NCBI GenBank assembly: GCA_902620425.1 | Contig: CACNHX010000004.1 | Location: forward strand, 47,177 to 111,176 | Length of the DNA stretch: 64,000 nt | Source of the DNA: an uncultured Alphaproteobacteria bacterium | GTDB taxonomy: Bacteria > Pseudomonadota > Alphaproteobacteria > HIMB59 > GCA-002718135 | Direction of reading: 5' to 3' | Shown: positions 1 to 8,517 of the stretch, one piece after another | Numbering within the stretch: the first letter of the stretch is position 1 | Layout of the letters: each line of letters begins with the position of its first letter | The notes under the pieces: generated by a model | The model's database searches: none | What the model was told of the DNA's origin: nothing | The model's input: the letters and a program-made list of their open reading frames with translations, nothing else | Translations under genes and position numbers: made by a program

Positions 1-206
1 TTTTTACTCATACTATCTTAAATACACTTGGAAAAAAGGGTGTTATTTATTTTAAAAAATTTGAAGTAAATGACCTTAGAAATATAATTATTAAAAATAT
101 ATTAAATAAAAAAAATTTTAAAAAACTAAAAATTAATATTCATAAAAATAAAAGATATCTTCTTACTCCTCTGGAGTCAGCTAAGAAATTTGTTAAATTA
201 ATTTAA
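1..206 (+). CDS. C-terminal end of an unidentified protein (partial)
   Basis: An open frame enters from the left edge (first full codon at base 3) and stops with TAA at 204-206, one base before the next ATG. It encodes about 67 residues rich in Lys, Ile and Asn, ending in PLESAKKFVKLI. The Lys/Asn/Ile bias matches the neighbouring genes, so I take it as the real 3' end of a gene co-transcribed with the methyltransferase. No family motif is visible in this tail and I do not assign a function. Confidence 0.6.
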   Translation, partial: FTHTILNTLGKKGVIYFKKFEVNDLRNIIIKNILNKKNFKKLKINIHKNKRYLLTPLESAKKFVKLI

Positions 207-207
207 T

Positions 208-996
208 ATGCATGAATTTCAAAATAAATGGTTAAATCTTAGAGAGACTGTTGATAGAAATTCACGAAACAAAAGAATATTATATTTAATAAATAAATTT
301 TTTAAAAATAAAAAAAATATTAGAATAGTTGACTTAGGTTCAGGCGCTGGATCTAATTATAGATTTCTTAAGTCACGATTATTAAATAATCAATATTGGT
401 CTTTTGTAGATATATCACATCAATCAACAAATTATTTTAAAAAAAATATAAAATTATCATCTAAAATAAAAAAAACTAATTTTAAAATTGTTGATGTAAT
501 TAATAATCTAGAAAAAATAAATTTTAATGATTATAATTTAGTCACAGGATCTGCTTTTTTAGATATTTTACCAAAAACATGGTTTAAAAATTTTTATAAA
601 TTAAATGTTGATACGGAAATTGTCTACTTTGCCTTAAATTATAATGGTAATTTTAAATTTTTTCCAAAACACAAGGATGATAAAAAAATTCTTAATATTT
701 TTAATAAAGATCAAAAATCTGACAAAGGAATAGGGGAAGTTGCCGTTGGACCTGATTGTACTGAATTAATAAATAAAGCATTTAAAAGGACTCACAAAAG
801 ATATGTTTTAGACTCTACATGGGATGTAAGTCAAAATTATAAATTTCAAATTTATTTCTTAAATTTTTGTAGAGAAATTATTCAAAAAAATAAACTTAAC
901 TTTGATGATTGGTTAAAATTTCGTTTAAAATGTATTAATGAAAAAAATTCTAGATTTATTTTAAATAATACAGATTTTTTAGCTATTAAGAAATAA
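208..996 (+). CDS. Class I SAM-dependent methyltransferase
   Basis: A 262-residue soluble protein with the Rossmann-type SAM-binding motif I VDLGSGAGSN at residues 41-50, followed by a post-I acidic position (SFVDIS, about 65-70). This supports an AdoMet-dependent methyltransferase of the Methyltransf_25/31 kind. The substrate cannot be read from the sequence. It starts one base after the upstream stop and its 3' end overlaps the convergent RibD-like gene by 18 bases. Similar methyltransferases sit next to RibD- and RibA-type genes in other alphaproteobacteria (from memory), which hints at a shared pathway around pteridine or riboflavin-like compounds. That link is inference. Confidence 0.8.
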   Translation: MHEFQNKWLNLRETVDRNSRNKRILYLINKFFKNKKNIRIVDLGSGAGSNYRFLKSRLLNNQYWSFVDISHQSTNYFKKNIKLSSKIKKTNFKIVDVINNLEKINFNDYNLVTGSAFLDILPKTWFKNFYKLNVDTEIVYFALNYNGNFKFFPKHKDDKKILNIFNKDQKSDKGIGEVAVGPDCTELINKAFKRTHKRYVLDSTWDVSQNYKFQIYFLNFCREIIQKNKLNFDDWLKFRLKCINEKNSRFILNNTDFLAIKK

Positions 997-1812
997 ATTA
1001 ACAATAATTTCATTTTCTAATTCATTAAAATTATGTTTTGGTCTGATAGCTTTATTGAGATTTGAAATTTCTTTTAAATTTAATGAATTAATCCCGGAAC
1101 CTATTAATATTGGGGCAATCATAAATTGAAGAATATCAATATAATTATTATTTATTAATTCTGAAATAGTTTTTGATCCTCCCTCTACTAAAATATTTTT
1201 ATATTTAAGTTTTTTTATTTGCGTAATTAAATTTTTAGTAAAATTTATTTCTTTTAATCTTATTATTGTTGAATTATTCAATCTAATATTTTTATTACTT
1301 TTTGTAAAAATTATATTTTCATTACCGTCATTAAATATTTTATATTTGTTATTTAGTGAAAGACTACCATCGATAATAATTCTTTTTGGATTTGTGCCCT
1401 TTATTTTTCTTGTGGTTAATAGGGGGTCGTCTTTTTTAATGGTATTTGAGCCTACAATAATTGCATCACTGATACTTCGTAAACAATGTAGATAAATAAT
1501 ACTCTTTGGATTATTTATGTAATGTGAATTACCATTATTTAATGCAATTCTACCATCAATACTTTGTCCTACCTGAGCTATAACTAATTTTTTGTTTTTT
1601 CTTAATATCGGGAGAAGGATATTTAAGATTGATTGATAAAATTTACTTATATTAATATTAGTTTCCAGATTATTATTTTTTATATAAAAATTACTTTTTC
1701 TTTTTGATGATAAAGAAATACTATTTTTTTTAACCAATAAATATAAATCACTATTCTTTTTAGAATTTTTTATAAAATCTAGTAAAATTCCTATATTTTT
1801 TGATGTAATCAT
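979..1812 (-). CDS. RibD C-terminal (reductase) domain protein
   Basis: A 277-residue protein carrying the RibD_C / dihydrofolate-reductase-like fold. AQVGQSIDGRIA (about 79-90) is the typical start of the reductase domain, SDAIIVGSNTI lies mid-protein, and VEGGSKT (about 209-215) binds the cofactor phosphate in the family. There is no zinc cytidine-deaminase-like domain (no HAE plus PCxxxGRTPPC), so it can only do the reductase half of bifunctional RibD, reducing the ribosyl side chain of the pyrimidine intermediate with NADPH, or a related reaction. The first 70 residues are poorly conserved. It is divergent from the GTP cyclohydrolase II gene. Whether it serves riboflavin synthesis or a side pathway is open. 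Confidence 0.8.
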   Translation of the reverse strand: MITSKNIGILLDFIKNSKKNSDLYLLVKKNSISLSSKRKSNFYIKNNNLETNINISKFYQSILNILLPILRKNKKLVIAQVGQSIDGRIALNNGNSHYINNPKSIIYLHCLRSISDAIIVGSNTIKKDDPLLTTRKIKGTNPKRIIIDGSLSLNNKYKIFNDGNENIIFTKSNKNIRLNNSTIIRLKEINFTKNLITQIKKLKYKNILVEGGSKTISELINNNYIDILQFMIAPILIGSGINSLNLKEISNLNKAIRPKHNFNELENEIIVNLFLNS

Positions 1813-1848
1813 TTGTTTTTATTTCAATTATATCTATATAAAGTTTTC

Positions 1849-2970
1849 ATGAGTTTCAAATCTAATACAGGAACTATAATAGATAGGGCAATTAATGAAC
1901 TCAGGACCGGAAGACCCTTAATAATTCAGAATCACAAGGAATATTGGATGTTCTTTAATATAGAGCATTCCCAAAGTAAAATTTTTAATCAATTCAATAA
2001 GCACTTAATTGATGAAAAATATCTACTTATTACTAAACAAAAAGCTCAATCAATTTTTAATAAGAATATTAATAGTAATATTTATTTTGAGATAAATCCC
2101 AAAACAGATGTAAATCAAATAATAAATTTATTTGTTAATCCTCTTAGCAATAATAAAGTAATTAAATTTACCAATATTAAAAAATTCAAATCTAAAAATT
2201 TTCATAATGTTTGTATTGATCTTTCCAAGAATGCTAAAATGATCCCATCGCTAGTTTTTAAAAAAATTAATAAAAAATATTACAAAAATATAAATGAATT
2301 TGGATTTAAGAATGGAATTTTAATATTCGATTACAAAGATTTATTGAAGCAAAATGAATTAATTTGTGAAAGTATTAAATTAGTTTCTAGTGCAAAAGTT
2401 CCACTACCTAAAAACGAAAACTCTAATTTTAAAATATTCAAATCATATATTGGATCCGATAAACATGTAGCGATAATTGTTAATCCAAAAAAAATAAATA
2501 AAAAATCTGTTAATTTAAGAATACATTCAGCTTGTTTTACAGGTGATATTTTTCATTCTTTAAAATGTGATTGTGGTGAACAATTAAATCAATCAATCAA
2601 TTACATGGTTAGAAATAATGGTGGAATTATATTATATTTAGAACAAGAAGGTAGGGGAATAGGATTAGCTAATAAAATGAGAGCTTATTCACTACAAGCA
2701 AAGGGTATGGATACAATAGACGCCGATCATAATATTGGTTTTTTAGATGATGAAAGAGATTTTAATATTGCAGCTAGAATACTGAAATTATTAAAAATAA
2801 ATAAAGTTAATCTTATTACAAATAATAAAAATAAAATTAATTCTATTAAGAAAGCTGGAATTAAAGTCGAAAATCAAATAAATACAAAACCAACATTGAA
2901 TAAATTTAATAAAAATTATTTTAAAACAAGAGTTAAAAAAGCTGGGTACGGTCTTAAACTAGTAGTATAA
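1849..2970 (+). CDS. ribA: GTP cyclohydrolase II (long alphaproteobacterial form)
   Basis: About 373 residues from the ATG at 1849, preferred over a TTG at 1813 because the extra 12 residues are hydrophobic and unlike the family. The C-terminal half is a clear RibA domain: RIHSACFTGDIFHSLKCDCG holds the three zinc cysteines (Cys229, 240, 242), and EQEGRGIGLANK follows from about residue 265. This enzyme opens GTP to a diaminopyrimidine, formate and pyrophosphate, the first step of riboflavin synthesis. The N-terminal 180 residues resemble the DHBP-synthase-like half of bifunctional RibBA, but I do not see its acidic catalytic motifs, so this half is probably not catalytic. Two bases separate it from the peroxiredoxin gene. 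Confidence 0.9.
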   Translation: MSFKSNTGTIIDRAINELRTGRPLIIQNHKEYWMFFNIEHSQSKIFNQFNKHLIDEKYLLITKQKAQSIFNKNINSNIYFEINPKTDVNQIINLFVNPLSNNKVIKFTNIKKFKSKNFHNVCIDLSKNAKMIPSLVFKKINKKYYKNINEFGFKNGILIFDYKDLLKQNELICESIKLVSSAKVPLPKNENSNFKIFKSYIGSDKHVAIIVNPKKINKKSVNLRIHSACFTGDIFHSLKCDCGEQLNQSINYMVRNNGGIILYLEQEGRGIGLANKMRAYSLQAKGMDTIDADHNIGFLDDERDFNIAARILKLLKINKVNLITNNKNKINSIKKAGIKVENQINTKPTLNKFNKNYFKTRVKKAGYGLKLVV

Positions 2971-2972
2971 TT

Positions 2973-3416
2973 ATGAAAAAAATTCCTAAGATAAAACTTC
3001 AATTAACAAACGATAATGAGTTTGATTCATCTAAATTAAAGAATAAAACAGTTTTATTCTTTTATCCTAAGGCGTTAACTGGTGGATGCTCAGTAGAAGT
3101 TGCAGATTTTCAAAAATATTTAACAAAATTTAATAAAATTGGCTTTGATGTAATAGGTGCTTCTAAAGATCCTGTTGATCGGAATAAAAAATTTTCAGAT
3201 AAGTATAAATTGAAATACCCACTTGGTTCGGATGAGGGAAAAAATTGTGATAAACTTGGTATTTGGATAGAAAAATCTATGTATGGTAGGAAATATTTTG
3301 GGATAGATAGATCTACATTTGTAATGGATAAAAATGGAAAAATTCTAAATTCTTGGAATAAAGTCAAAGTTAAAGGTCATGTTGAAGAAGTTTATAATTT
3401 TTGTAAGGATCAGTAA
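2973..3416 (+). CDS. bcp: Thiol peroxidase of the Bcp/AhpC-TSA family
   Basis: A 147-residue peroxiredoxin. The peroxidatic motif is FYPKALTGGCSVEVADF with Cys39; the family form is Px3TxxC. Atypical 2-Cys Bcp proteins carry a resolving cysteine five residues later, but here residue 44 is Ala. Other cysteines are near residue 88 (GKNCDKLG) and at the C-terminus (FCKDQ). It should reduce hydroperoxides in the cytoplasm using thioredoxin or another thiol donor. It follows ribA by two bases and is probably co-transcribed. The next gene is convergent with only four bases between stops. Confidence 0.85.
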   Translation: MKKIPKIKLQLTNDNEFDSSKLKNKTVLFFYPKALTGGCSVEVADFQKYLTKFNKIGFDVIGASKDPVDRNKKFSDKYKLKYPLGSDEGKNCDKLGIWIEKSMYGRKYFGIDRSTFVMDKNGKILNSWNKVKVKGHVEEVYNFCKDQ

Positions 3417-3420
3417 ATTT

Positions 3421-4314
3421 TTAGTTAATTTTACCTATTTCTTTTTCTCTTTTGATTACAAATAAACCACTTAATGTAATAATTATTGCACCAATAATCA
3501 TATTATAAGTTGGAGTTTCACCTAGTATTAAATAGCCAAAAATCATACCAAATATAATTACACTGTATCTTGCAGAGGCGGTTAATGAGAGTGGTGCATA
3601 AAAAACTGTTAATACTGAAAATAAATATCCGAATAAAACAAATATACTAGAAGCAAGGATATAATTTACATCTTCACCGCTTACTTGATAGCCAAAAATA
3701 ATTGAACCCAATCCTGCAAACCCAGTAATTAACAATGCTGTCACAAATGTAATTTCAACACTATTTGATTTAGTCGCTAAACTTTTTGTAGCAATATCTC
3801 TAATAGTTAAAAAAATAGCAGCTAAAATTGGTAACACTAAAAGATAATTAAATTGAAAATTTTGAGGATTTACAACTACTAACACACCTAAGAAACCAAC
3901 AATAACTGCACACCATCTTCTTATTCCAACCTTCTCCCCCAAAAAAAGAAAAGCAAATATTGTTACAAAGAAAGGATTAGTCATTAAAAGTGTATAAACC
4001 TCTGATATTGGTAGCAATATTAATCCAACCAAAAAAAATAATGCCGTTAAAACTTCATACAAACCTCTTATATGAAAACTTTTGATTGATAGTATTTTAA
4101 TTAAATTTTTTTTTTCGAAAAACACTAAATATAAACCTAATAAACTTGATGTAACTAAACCTCTTATAAAAATTACAGAATATAATGAATTGTCGTCACC
4201 TATATTTTTTACAACAAGTTTGACATAACTATCATTTATAGAGAATGATAATTGGCCAGCCATCATAAAAAGTACACCTATCGTCCCAACTGAAAATAAA
4301 ATCTTGCTTTTCAT
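3421..4314 (-). CDS. EamA/DMT-superfamily permease
   Basis: A 297-residue, very hydrophobic protein with about ten membrane segments, the duplicated-EamA layout. The segment LGEKVGIRRWCAVIVGFLGV, about two-fifths into the protein, is the characteristic end of the first repeat; LGETPTYNMIIGAIIITLSG closes the second. These proteins are inner-membrane permeases for metabolites such as amino acids, nucleosides or S-adenosylmethionine; the substrate cannot be read from sequence. It is divergent from the aminotransferase gene with a 24-base gap, so both promoters must lie in very little DNA. One of eight such permeases in the window. Confidence 0.88.
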   Translation of the reverse strand: MKSKILFSVGTIGVLFMMAGQLSFSINDSYVKLVVKNIGDDNSLYSVIFIRGLVTSSLLGLYLVFFEKKNLIKILSIKSFHIRGLYEVLTALFFLVGLILLPISEVYTLLMTNPFFVTIFAFLFLGEKVGIRRWCAVIVGFLGVLVVVNPQNFQFNYLLVLPILAAIFLTIRDIATKSLATKSNSVEITFVTALLITGFAGLGSIIFGYQVSGEDVNYILASSIFVLFGYLFSVLTVFYAPLSLTASARYSVIIFGMIFGYLILGETPTYNMIIGAIIITLSGLFVIKREKEIGKIN

Positions 4315-4338
4315 AATAAAAAAAAATAATTAACTGAT

Positions 4339-5673
4339 ATGTTACAAAGAAATACTTCCAGCCATTTATATGGATTTACTGACTTGAAGTCATTAAATGA
4401 AAGAGGCCCTTTAGTTATTTCTTATGGAAAAGGAATATATGTATACGATACTAAAGGTAATAAATATCTAGATGGGAATTCTGGTCTATGGAATCAGTGT
4501 GCAGGTTTTGATCATCCTGGATTAATTGAAGTTGCAAAAAAACAGTATGAAAAATTTGCTGGTTATCATTCTTTATTTGGAAGATTGTCTGAAGAAACTT
4601 TGCAGCTATCTGAAAAAATTATTGAAGTATCACCTTTTGATCAAGGTCGTGTATTCTTTTGTAACTCAGGATCTGAAGCAAACGACACCATGGTCAAAAT
4701 GTTATGGATGTTAAACGCAAGAATTGGAAAGCCAAAAAGACGAAAAATTATAACAAGAATTAATGGATATCATGGCGTTACTTTAGGAGCTTCTTCAATG
4801 ACAGCTAAACCATATAATAAAGAGTTTGGTTTACCATCTGAAGAATTTATTCATATTGAATGTCCTCATTATTGGAAATATGGATTAGAGAATGAAACGG
4901 AAGAAGAATTTTCCCTTAGGATGGTCAAAAATTTAGAAGAAAAAATCATCAAAGAGGATCCAGAAACTATTGCAGGTTTTGTTGCAGAACCTGTTCAAGG
5001 TGCAGGAGGTTGTATACCGCCTTCAAAATCGTATTTTGATTTAGTTCAGCCAATATTAAAAAAATATAATATTCCTTTTATTGCAGACGAAGTAATTTGT
5101 GGATTTGGAAGAACTGGAAATTTATGGGGTTGTGAAACCTACAATATAAAACCGGATATAATTATCTCATCTAAATGTTTAACAGCTGGGTATTTTCCTA
5201 TGGGCGCAGTTATAGTTAATAAAGAATTTTCAGATAAATTTGTTGAAGTATCAGAAGAAGCGGAAGAATTTCCACATGGTTTTACAGCTGGCGGTCATCC
5301 TGTTGGATGTGCGATTGCTTTGAAAGCAATAGATGTAATTATGAATGAGGGTTTATTAGACAATGTAAAGTTGATGGAACCTTATTTTTTTGAAAGATTA
5401 AATGAATTTAATGATTATGAACACATTGGAGAAACTAGAGGTATAGGTCTTATGGCTGCATTAGAGATGGTAAAAAATAAAGATACAAAAGAACCATTCG
5501 AAGGTTATCTTAACATGGGAGATAAAGTTGCAAATTTATCAATTGATAATGGATTAATTTGCAGACCTTTAGGTCCTGCTATTGTTTTGTGTCCTCAATT
5601 TATAATTACAAAAAATCAAATTGATGAAATCTTTGATTCTCTTCATAAAACTATAAAGCAAGTTTTTAATTAA
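4339..5673 (+). CDS. Class III PLP-dependent aminotransferase
   Basis: A 444-residue fold-type I class III aminotransferase. GSGLWNQCAGFDHP near the start, FFCNSGSEANDTMVKM in the PLP phosphate site, FIADEVICGFGRTGNLWG with the cofactor-contacting Asp, and ISSKCLTAGYFPMGA with the probable Schiff-base Lys279 are all present. Length and motifs fit the omega-amino acid:pyruvate / polyamine transaminase subgroup, which moves the amino group of a terminal amine to pyruvate. The exact amine donor is unknown. Its last four bases overlap the convergent acylphosphatase gene. Confidence 0.88.
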   Translation: MLQRNTSSHLYGFTDLKSLNERGPLVISYGKGIYVYDTKGNKYLDGNSGLWNQCAGFDHPGLIEVAKKQYEKFAGYHSLFGRLSEETLQLSEKIIEVSPFDQGRVFFCNSGSEANDTMVKMLWMLNARIGKPKRRKIITRINGYHGVTLGASSMTAKPYNKEFGLPSEEFIHIECPHYWKYGLENETEEEFSLRMVKNLEEKIIKEDPETIAGFVAEPVQGAGGCIPPSKSYFDLVQPILKKYNIPFIADEVICGFGRTGNLWGCETYNIKPDIIISSKCLTAGYFPMGAVIVNKEFSDKFVEVSEEAEEFPHGFTAGGHPVGCAIALKAIDVIMNEGLLDNVKLMEPYFFERLNEFNDYEHIGETRGIGLMAALEMVKNKDTKEPFEGYLNMGDKVANLSIDNGLICRPLGPAIVLCPQFIITKNQIDEIFDSLHKTIKQVFN

Positions 5674-5999
5674 GTATCGTATTTAACTATAAAACCAGAA
5701 TACTTAACATTACTTATAATGCTACTAGGAATAACGCCTTCAACTAATGCAAGTGAGGGACCATCTTTCGCTTTCTCTGTAATAGATAGAATACTTTGCA
5801 TATCTCCCTGAATAATAGCTTCTACTTCATCTTTACTTTCTTTGTTTTGTACATATCCATTTAATCCTAAAGAAATTGCTAAATCACTAAACCAGTGCCT
5901 AAATCCAACACCTTGCACTTTTCCTTTTATTATTAGACGATAAGTTTTTATTTCATTTGTATTCATCTCTCTATCAATATAAGTACTTTTTATATTCAC
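5670..5999 (-). CDS. acyP: Acylphosphatase
   Basis: A 109-residue protein containing the acylphosphatase signature GKVQGVGFRHW with the phosphate-binding Arg, followed by NGYVQNKESKDEVEAIIQG, which holds the asparagine-containing second motif. The family hydrolyses carboxyl-phosphate bonds such as acetyl- or 1,3-bisphosphoglycerate-type anhydrides. Families are usually about 90 residues. The first 16 residues (MNIKSTYIDREMNTNE) look like a non-conserved extension, and Met12 is a possible true start. Confidence 0.9.
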   Translation of the reverse strand: MNIKSTYIDREMNTNEIKTYRLIIKGKVQGVGFRHWFSDLAISLGLNGYVQNKESKDEVEAIIQGDMQSILSITEKAKDGPSLALVEGVIPSSIISNVKYSGFIVKYDT

Positions 6000-6020
6000 A
6001 CAATCCCTAAATAGTAATTA

Positions 6021-6896
6021 ATGTTTAATAAAAAAATTTTGTATTGTTCTTTGTCATTAATTTTGGGTGGAAGTTTATTTGTAATACATGATGCAATAAT
6101 CAATCATTTAACAGAAATTGAGTTTAAGTTTTATCATCATGTATTTTTTGGAAGTCCTTGGTTAGTCTTAATATTTATATATTTATACTTTACTGGAAAT
6201 ATTAAAACTTATTTAGGGTCATCAAATTATTCAATTTTAATATTAAGAGGTTTTTTATTTTTACCTTTACCGTATATGCTTTTTATAAGTTTACAAAATA
6301 TTACACTACCAGAATGGACGACTCTTAATATGATTTCACCTATTTTAGGATCAATTCTAGCAATATTATTTTTAGGAGAAAAAATAAATTATTTTACAAC
6401 CACTGCTATTTTTTTAGGATTTATTGGTGTTATATTTATTATACAACCAGGTTTTCAATATTTCAGTTTTTATTATTTACTTCCCATTTATGGTGCATTT
6501 ACTCTAGCTTTGCAGAGTTTTTTAGCGAATAAATATTCAAATATTACAACAACTTTAGGTTTTTTTGTATATGGATTAGTACCTATAAATTTAGTTTCTG
6601 TTGTTTTATTTATATTTGACCCATTAATTAATTATCAATTATTTTTTATTTCTCTATTTGCTGGTTTTATTGTTTTAATAGGAGTTTACCTTGTAACTTA
6701 TGCGTTTCAAAACTCTAAAAATCATTTTTCATCAATTTTTGCTCTATTTTATTTACAAATATTATGGTCATTATTAATTGGTATCATATTTTTTAGTGAA
6801 TATCTTAATTTCGTTGCTTTAATTGGAGCGGTTTTAATTGTATCAAGTGGAATTCTATCCCTTCAAGCTCAAAAAAAACAACTTAAGGATTTATAA
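6021..6896 (+). CDS. EamA/DMT-superfamily permease (first of a tandem pair)
   Basis: A 291-residue protein with about ten hydrophobic helices and the EamA repeat structure. LPEWTTLNMISPILGSILA and LGEKINYFTTTAIFLGFIGV mark the end of repeat 1. It resembles the next gene closely along its length: LPEFTTLNMTAPLMGTIFA and the shared PGF motif occur at the same positions, and both end in SGI(L/V)SL followed by QxKQLK. The pair arose by tandem duplication. Nineteen bases separate the two genes, and the FKBP gene follows, so all three form a likely operon. Substrate unknown. Confidence 0.87.
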   Translation: MFNKKILYCSLSLILGGSLFVIHDAIINHLTEIEFKFYHHVFFGSPWLVLIFIYLYFTGNIKTYLGSSNYSILILRGFLFLPLPYMLFISLQNITLPEWTTLNMISPILGSILAILFLGEKINYFTTTAIFLGFIGVIFIIQPGFQYFSFYYLLPIYGAFTLALQSFLANKYSNITTTLGFFVYGLVPINLVSVVLFIFDPLINYQLFFISLFAGFIVLIGVYLVTYAFQNSKNHFSSIFALFYLQILWSLLIGIIFFSEYLNFVALIGAVLIVSSGILSLQAQKKQLKDL

Positions 6897-6915
6897 TTAT
6901 TGTTAAAATTAATTT

Positions 6916-7794
6916 ATGAAAAAAAGTATAATTTATTCTTCAATCCTTTTGTTTTTTGCTGGAATATTTTTTGTAACAAATGACGCTATAATAAATTATC
7001 TATCTCAAACAGATATAAAATTTTATCATTTTATTTTTTATGGAATACCCATTTTTCTATGTTTCCCATTTTATTTTTTTATTAATGGAACTTTAAAAAA
7101 ACATGTAAAATGCACTAATTATTTTCCACCTATTTTTAGAGGTCTTTTAAATATTCCTCTGCCATTTATAGCTTTTATAACACTTGAACAAATTAGACTT
7201 CCTGAATTCACAACTTTAAATATGACTGCACCTTTAATGGGTACAATATTTGCAATATTTTTCTTAAATGAAAAATTAAATATTTTAACCTATGTTTCTC
7301 TTTTAATCGGTTTTTTAGGTGTTTTGTTTGTAATTCAACCAGGATTTGAAAGTTTTAATATTTATTATTTAATTGTCCTCATTGGAGTATTATTAATTAC
7401 CGTTACAACTTTTATTGTAAATAAATACAGTTATGTAACAACAAATATTGGTTATTTCTTGTATGGTGGTTTTTTTGTTCACTTTGTTTCAATACCCTTA
7501 TTTTTAATGAATCCATTAAAAGTATCTCTTTTTGATTTTTTCTTAATTTTAACTGCAGCATTATTTATTAATTCAGCTATGTTTTTTGCAACAACTGCAT
7601 TTAAAATTGCTCAAAAACATTATGCTTCTGTATTCAGTTTGGTTTACCTCCAGGTATTGTGGTCATCATTAGTTGGAATATTTATATTTAATGAATATAT
7701 GAATTTATATGCATATATTGGCGCATTATTTATTGTTTTAAGTGGAATTGTTTCATTACCTTCACAAATTAAACAATTAAAGGAAGCACATTAA
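6916..7794 (+). CDS. EamA/DMT-superfamily permease (second of a tandem pair)
   Basis: A 292-residue integral membrane protein with about ten helices, a diverged copy of the preceding gene. LPEFTTLNMTAPLMGTIFA and LNEKLNILTYVSLLIGFLGV form the repeat-1 boundary, and the second repeat ends in IFNEYMNLYAYIGALFIVLSG. Its stop codon overlaps the start of the FKBP-rhodanese gene (ATGA-type junction at 7791-7796), suggesting translational coupling with a secreted folding factor. Transport substrate unknown. Confidence 0.87.
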   Translation: MKKSIIYSSILLFFAGIFFVTNDAIINYLSQTDIKFYHFIFYGIPIFLCFPFYFFINGTLKKHVKCTNYFPPIFRGLLNIPLPFIAFITLEQIRLPEFTTLNMTAPLMGTIFAIFFLNEKLNILTYVSLLIGFLGVLFVIQPGFESFNIYYLIVLIGVLLITVTTFIVNKYSYVTTNIGYFLYGGFFVHFVSIPLFLMNPLKVSLFDFFLILTAALFINSAMFFATTAFKIAQKHYASVFSLVYLQVLWSSLVGIFIFNEYMNLYAYIGALFIVLSGIVSLPSQIKQLKEAH

Positions 7795-8516
7795 TGAATA
7801 AATTTTTTTTAATTTTATTTATTTGTATTTTTAGTTTCAAATCTTTTTCTAATGAAGTTGAAATACTAAGTGAGTCTATAGGTAATGGCTTAGAAGTTAA
7901 AAATCACTCTAAATTATCTGTTCACTATATTGGCAAGCTAGAAGATAATACTGTTTTTGATAGTTCTTATGATAGAGGGCAATTTTTTAATTTTCAGATA
8001 GGTGTAAGGCAAGTTATCTTAGGTTGGGAAACTGGTTTACTTGGAATGAAAGAGGGTGGTAAAAGAACAATCTTTATTCCATATCAGTTAGCTTATGGTG
8101 AAACTGGTGCAGGCAGTTTGATTCCACCAAAATCAAATCTTATTTTTGATATTGAAGTAATAAAAGTAATTCCACCTGGGTATAAAGAAATAGATGGCTA
8201 TCAGTTAAAATTAGCAATGACTGATGACTTTAAAATTATAGATATTAGGAATGATGATCAAATAACTGATACCAATAAAATACCTGGTGCTATTCAAATT
8301 ACAGCATTTGATAAAAATGGAAATTTTTTCCCTGATTTTTTTGAAAAGTATAAAGAAAATGTACAAATAGGAGATAAAGTTATTTTTATAAGCCAAAATG
8401 GAGACGTATCTTCAATATTAGCTAATGGGTTTGTTGAAAAACTAAATCAAACAAATATTTATCATTTAAAGGACGGTGTATTAGGTTTAGAAAAAATAAA
8501 TTTTGATTTTGAGTAA
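7794..8516 (+). CDS. FKBP-type peptidyl-prolyl isomerase fused to a rhodanese-like domain
   Basis: A 240-residue protein. Residues 1-19 form a signal peptide (Lys-start, hydrophobic core, SFSN end), so it acts in the periplasm. Residues 38-126 are an FKBP domain: VHYIGKLEDNTVFDSSYDRG, VILGWETGLLGMKEGGKR and IPYQLAYGETGAG are the standard motifs for prolyl cis-trans isomerase activity. Residues about 135-235 look like a rhodanese domain (IIDIRNDDQI...IPGAIQI...GLEK). The catalytic loop reads VIFISQNGDVS, with Ser200 where rhodaneses have Cys, so sulfurtransferase activity is unlikely and the domain is probably a binding module. The FKBP assignment is firm; the C-terminal one is moderate. Confidence 0.88.
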   Translation: MNKFFLILFICIFSFKSFSNEVEILSESIGNGLEVKNHSKLSVHYIGKLEDNTVFDSSYDRGQFFNFQIGVRQVILGWETGLLGMKEGGKRTIFIPYQLAYGETGAGSLIPPKSNLIFDIEVIKVIPPGYKEIDGYQLKLAMTDDFKIIDIRNDDQITDTNKIPGAIQITAFDKNGNFFPDFFEKYKENVQIGDKVIFISQNGDVSSILANGFVEKLNQTNIYHLKDGVLGLEKINFDFE

Positions 8517-8517
8517 A

